From: JBEIVB01 sp040374085
GTDB lineage: Bacteria; Bacteroidota; Bacteroidia; UBA4408
Direction: 5' to 3'
Length of the DNA: 6,800 nucleotides
Assembly: GCA_040374085.1 (NCBI GenBank)
Contig: JBEIVB010000119.1
Location: forward strand, 1-6,800
This document shows, in pieces, positions 6,081-6,800 of this stretch. Under the pieces are notes generated by a model, which was not told the DNA's origin, did no database searches, and was given only the letters and a program-made list of their open reading frames with translations. A program made the position numbers and the translations under genes. Each line of letters starts with the position of its first letter. The stretch's first letter is position 1.

Positions 6081-6107
6081 CCCGGCCATTTTTGGAATGG
6101 CAACGGG
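6081..6107. other. Hairpin downstream of the DUF4236-like gene
   Basis: GCCATT (6085-6090) pairs with AATGGC (6096-6101) over a 5-base loop. CCCG (6081-6084) pairs with CGGG (6104-6107) across a two-base AA bulge. It lies 18 bases beyond the stop of the minus-strand gene at 6125. No T run follows on either strand, so it is more likely an RNA 3'-end stabiliser, or chance, than a terminator. Confidence 0.4.
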
Positions 6108-6124
6108 TGCTTTGCCGGAAGCAA

Positions 6125-6496
6125 TTAAACTCCTTGCTCCGATTGGGTTGCCTTTTTTCTTTCTTGACGGCGCAGGTAGGCCCTCATCAAAAATCGATAG
6201 AGTTCGCCCAGCGCATACCACAACAAGAGCAGGAGATTGTAGAGAGCCACTAAGACATAATAGGCCACAAAAAGGAACACCAATATGAGCAGAATGATCA
6301 GCCCGGTATTGTCTTTCTTTCGGCCTCCACCCCAACCGCTGCGAAACGAAAGTCCGGGTATTCCGGTGCGAATGGAGAAACCTCTGGAGCTTACCGAGCC
6401 CATTCTGGTTCGGTAGCTGGGCGAAATGCCGGAACCGCTTACGTTGTAGCCAAAGCCGCTGCTGCCTCCAACGCGTTTAGAAAATCGAAATCCCAT
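6125..6496 (-). CDS. DUF4236-like small membrane protein
   Basis: The protein has 123 residues. The first 55 residues resemble DUF4236. They open with MGFRFSKRV, then carry a Gly/Ser-rich segment with SGSGISPSY, a SRGFSIRTG segment and the closing GIPGLSFRSG (equivalent to the family's TGLPGTGLSY). Function of DUF4236 is not known. A basic turn (GGGRKKDN, 56-63) leads into a strongly hydrophobic stretch (about 65-99) that can span the membrane once or twice. It is followed by a basic amphipathic end (RAYLRRQERKK), so the tail should be cytoplasmic. The ATG start fits the family's conserved MGFRF beginning. It stands alone on the minus strand, convergent with the tRNA unit and 79 bases downstream of the T9SS cargo gene. 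The upstream 79 bases are AT-rich, but no perfect TAnnTTTG is present. Family call is by pattern recognition only. Confidence 0.75.
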   Translation of the reverse strand: MGFRFSKRVGGSSGFGYNVSGSGISPSYRTRMGSVSSRGFSIRTGIPGLSFRSGWGGGRKKDNTGLIILLILVFLFVAYYVLVALYNLLLLLWYALGELYRFLMRAYLRRQERKKATQSEQGV

Positions 6497-6539
6497 GGGT
6501 TTGTATTATAATTGAAATCGTTTATTTTTATAGTAAATA

Positions 6540-6554
6540 CCCGGAATAGCCGGG
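6540..6554 (-). terminator. Weak hairpin after the T9SS cargo gene
   Basis: CCCGG (6540-6544) and CCGGG (6550-6554) form a 5-bp GC stem with a 5-base loop, 21 bases after the cargo gene stop. On the minus strand the stem is followed by TATTTACTATAAAAAT, AT-rich but not a true T run. It may stop or attenuate transcription entering the DUF4236-like gene. Confidence 0.4.
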
Positions 6555-6575
6555 CCACAAATGGCTATAATATGC

Positions 6576-6800
6576 TCAATGCACCAGTACTTTCAAGGTT
6601 CCTAGGTTGCGACTGTTTTGGGTTGCGGTAAGCACATATACTCCCGGAGCAAGGGGGCCGATCCGGTGCTGAAGCTCTCCTCCTTTCAATTGGGTTTTGG
6701 CTGCCACGGTGCCCAAGGTGGTGTAAACCGAAACATCGAGCAAAGCGCTTCCTCGGTTGGCCAGCACGATGCCCCCTTGTGAGGGGTTCTCCAGTATGGC
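6576..6800 (-). CDS. C-terminal end of a T9SS-secreted protein (type A sorting domain), 5' end outside window
   Basis: Only the last 74 residues are inside the window; the frame is open to the right edge. They form a typical type IX secretion system type A C-terminal sorting domain. It opens with ILENPSQGGIVLAN, followed by the strand DVSVYTTLGTVA, the segment IGPLAPGVYVLTA with the hallmark L-x-x-G-V-Y-V-L, and a final strand LGTLKVLVH. In this family the domain directs the folded protein through the outer-membrane T9SS, where it is cleaved and the protein is released or anchored to the cell surface. The upstream cargo domain (enzyme, adhesin or other) is not visible, so the role of the protein is unknown. 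The GTG inside this stretch (6767) is an internal Val codon, not a start. Confidence 0.9.
   Translation of the reverse strand, partial: AILENPSQGGIVLANRGSALLDVSVYTTLGTVAAKTQLKGGELQHRIGPLAPGVYVLTATQNSRNLGTLKVLVH

Noticed and set aside
5985..6335. Minus-strand open frame ending in GVEPLTF over the tRNA
   Set aside because: It overlaps the tRNA antisense and the DUF4236-like gene in another frame. This peptide ending is a well-known artefact of reading tRNA genes backwards.

Overview
The window looks like a chromosomal segment of a Bacteroidota bacterium, probably of the Flavobacteriia type. The evidence is a type IX secretion (T9SS) C-terminal sorting domain at the right edge, a tRNA promoter with the Bacteroidota -33/-7 signature (TTTG ... 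TAnnTTTG), coding starts without Shine-Dalgarno sequences, and several small lipoproteins of the kind common in this phylum. No mobile element, CRISPR array or phage gene is visible. The finer taxonomic placement is inference.

Left block (1-3019, all on the minus strand). Four tightly spaced genes read leftward and probably form one operon: a periplasmic thioredoxin-like protein with a WCGPC active site and a helical/TPR C-terminal part (3019-1814), two small lipoproteins (1803-1234 and 1195-569), and an exported TPR-like protein with a TTG start that runs off the left edge (560-<1). Gaps are 10, 38 and 8 bases. The two lipoproteins end in nearly the same C-terminal peptide. The DNA encoding their last 11 codons is 31/33 identical, while the rest of the proteins has diverged strongly.

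Middle block (3087-5888, plus strand). Three overlapping genes form a compact operon: a pRiA4b ORF-3-like (IS1096 passenger TnpR-like) protein with a very acidic tail, the tRNA dimethylallyltransferase gene miaA (17-base overlap), and a 12-helix MFS-type transporter (4-base ATGA overlap). The 67-base divergent intergenic region holds an 8-bp inverted repeat. Its two arms each contain a -7-like TATCTT box pointing outward, one for each operon.

Right block. A self-contained tRNA-Arg(ACG) unit follows, with its own promoter, an encoded CCA end and a strong intrinsic terminator (5906-6069). On the minus strand come a small DUF4236-like membrane protein (6496-6125) and the last 74 residues of a secreted T9SS cargo protein (>6800-6576).

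Nothing here is clearly a new defence or mobile system. The best candidates for something undescribed are the exported thioredoxin/lipoprotein/TPR operon with its duplicated C-terminal tail, and the DUF4236-plus-membrane-anchor architecture.
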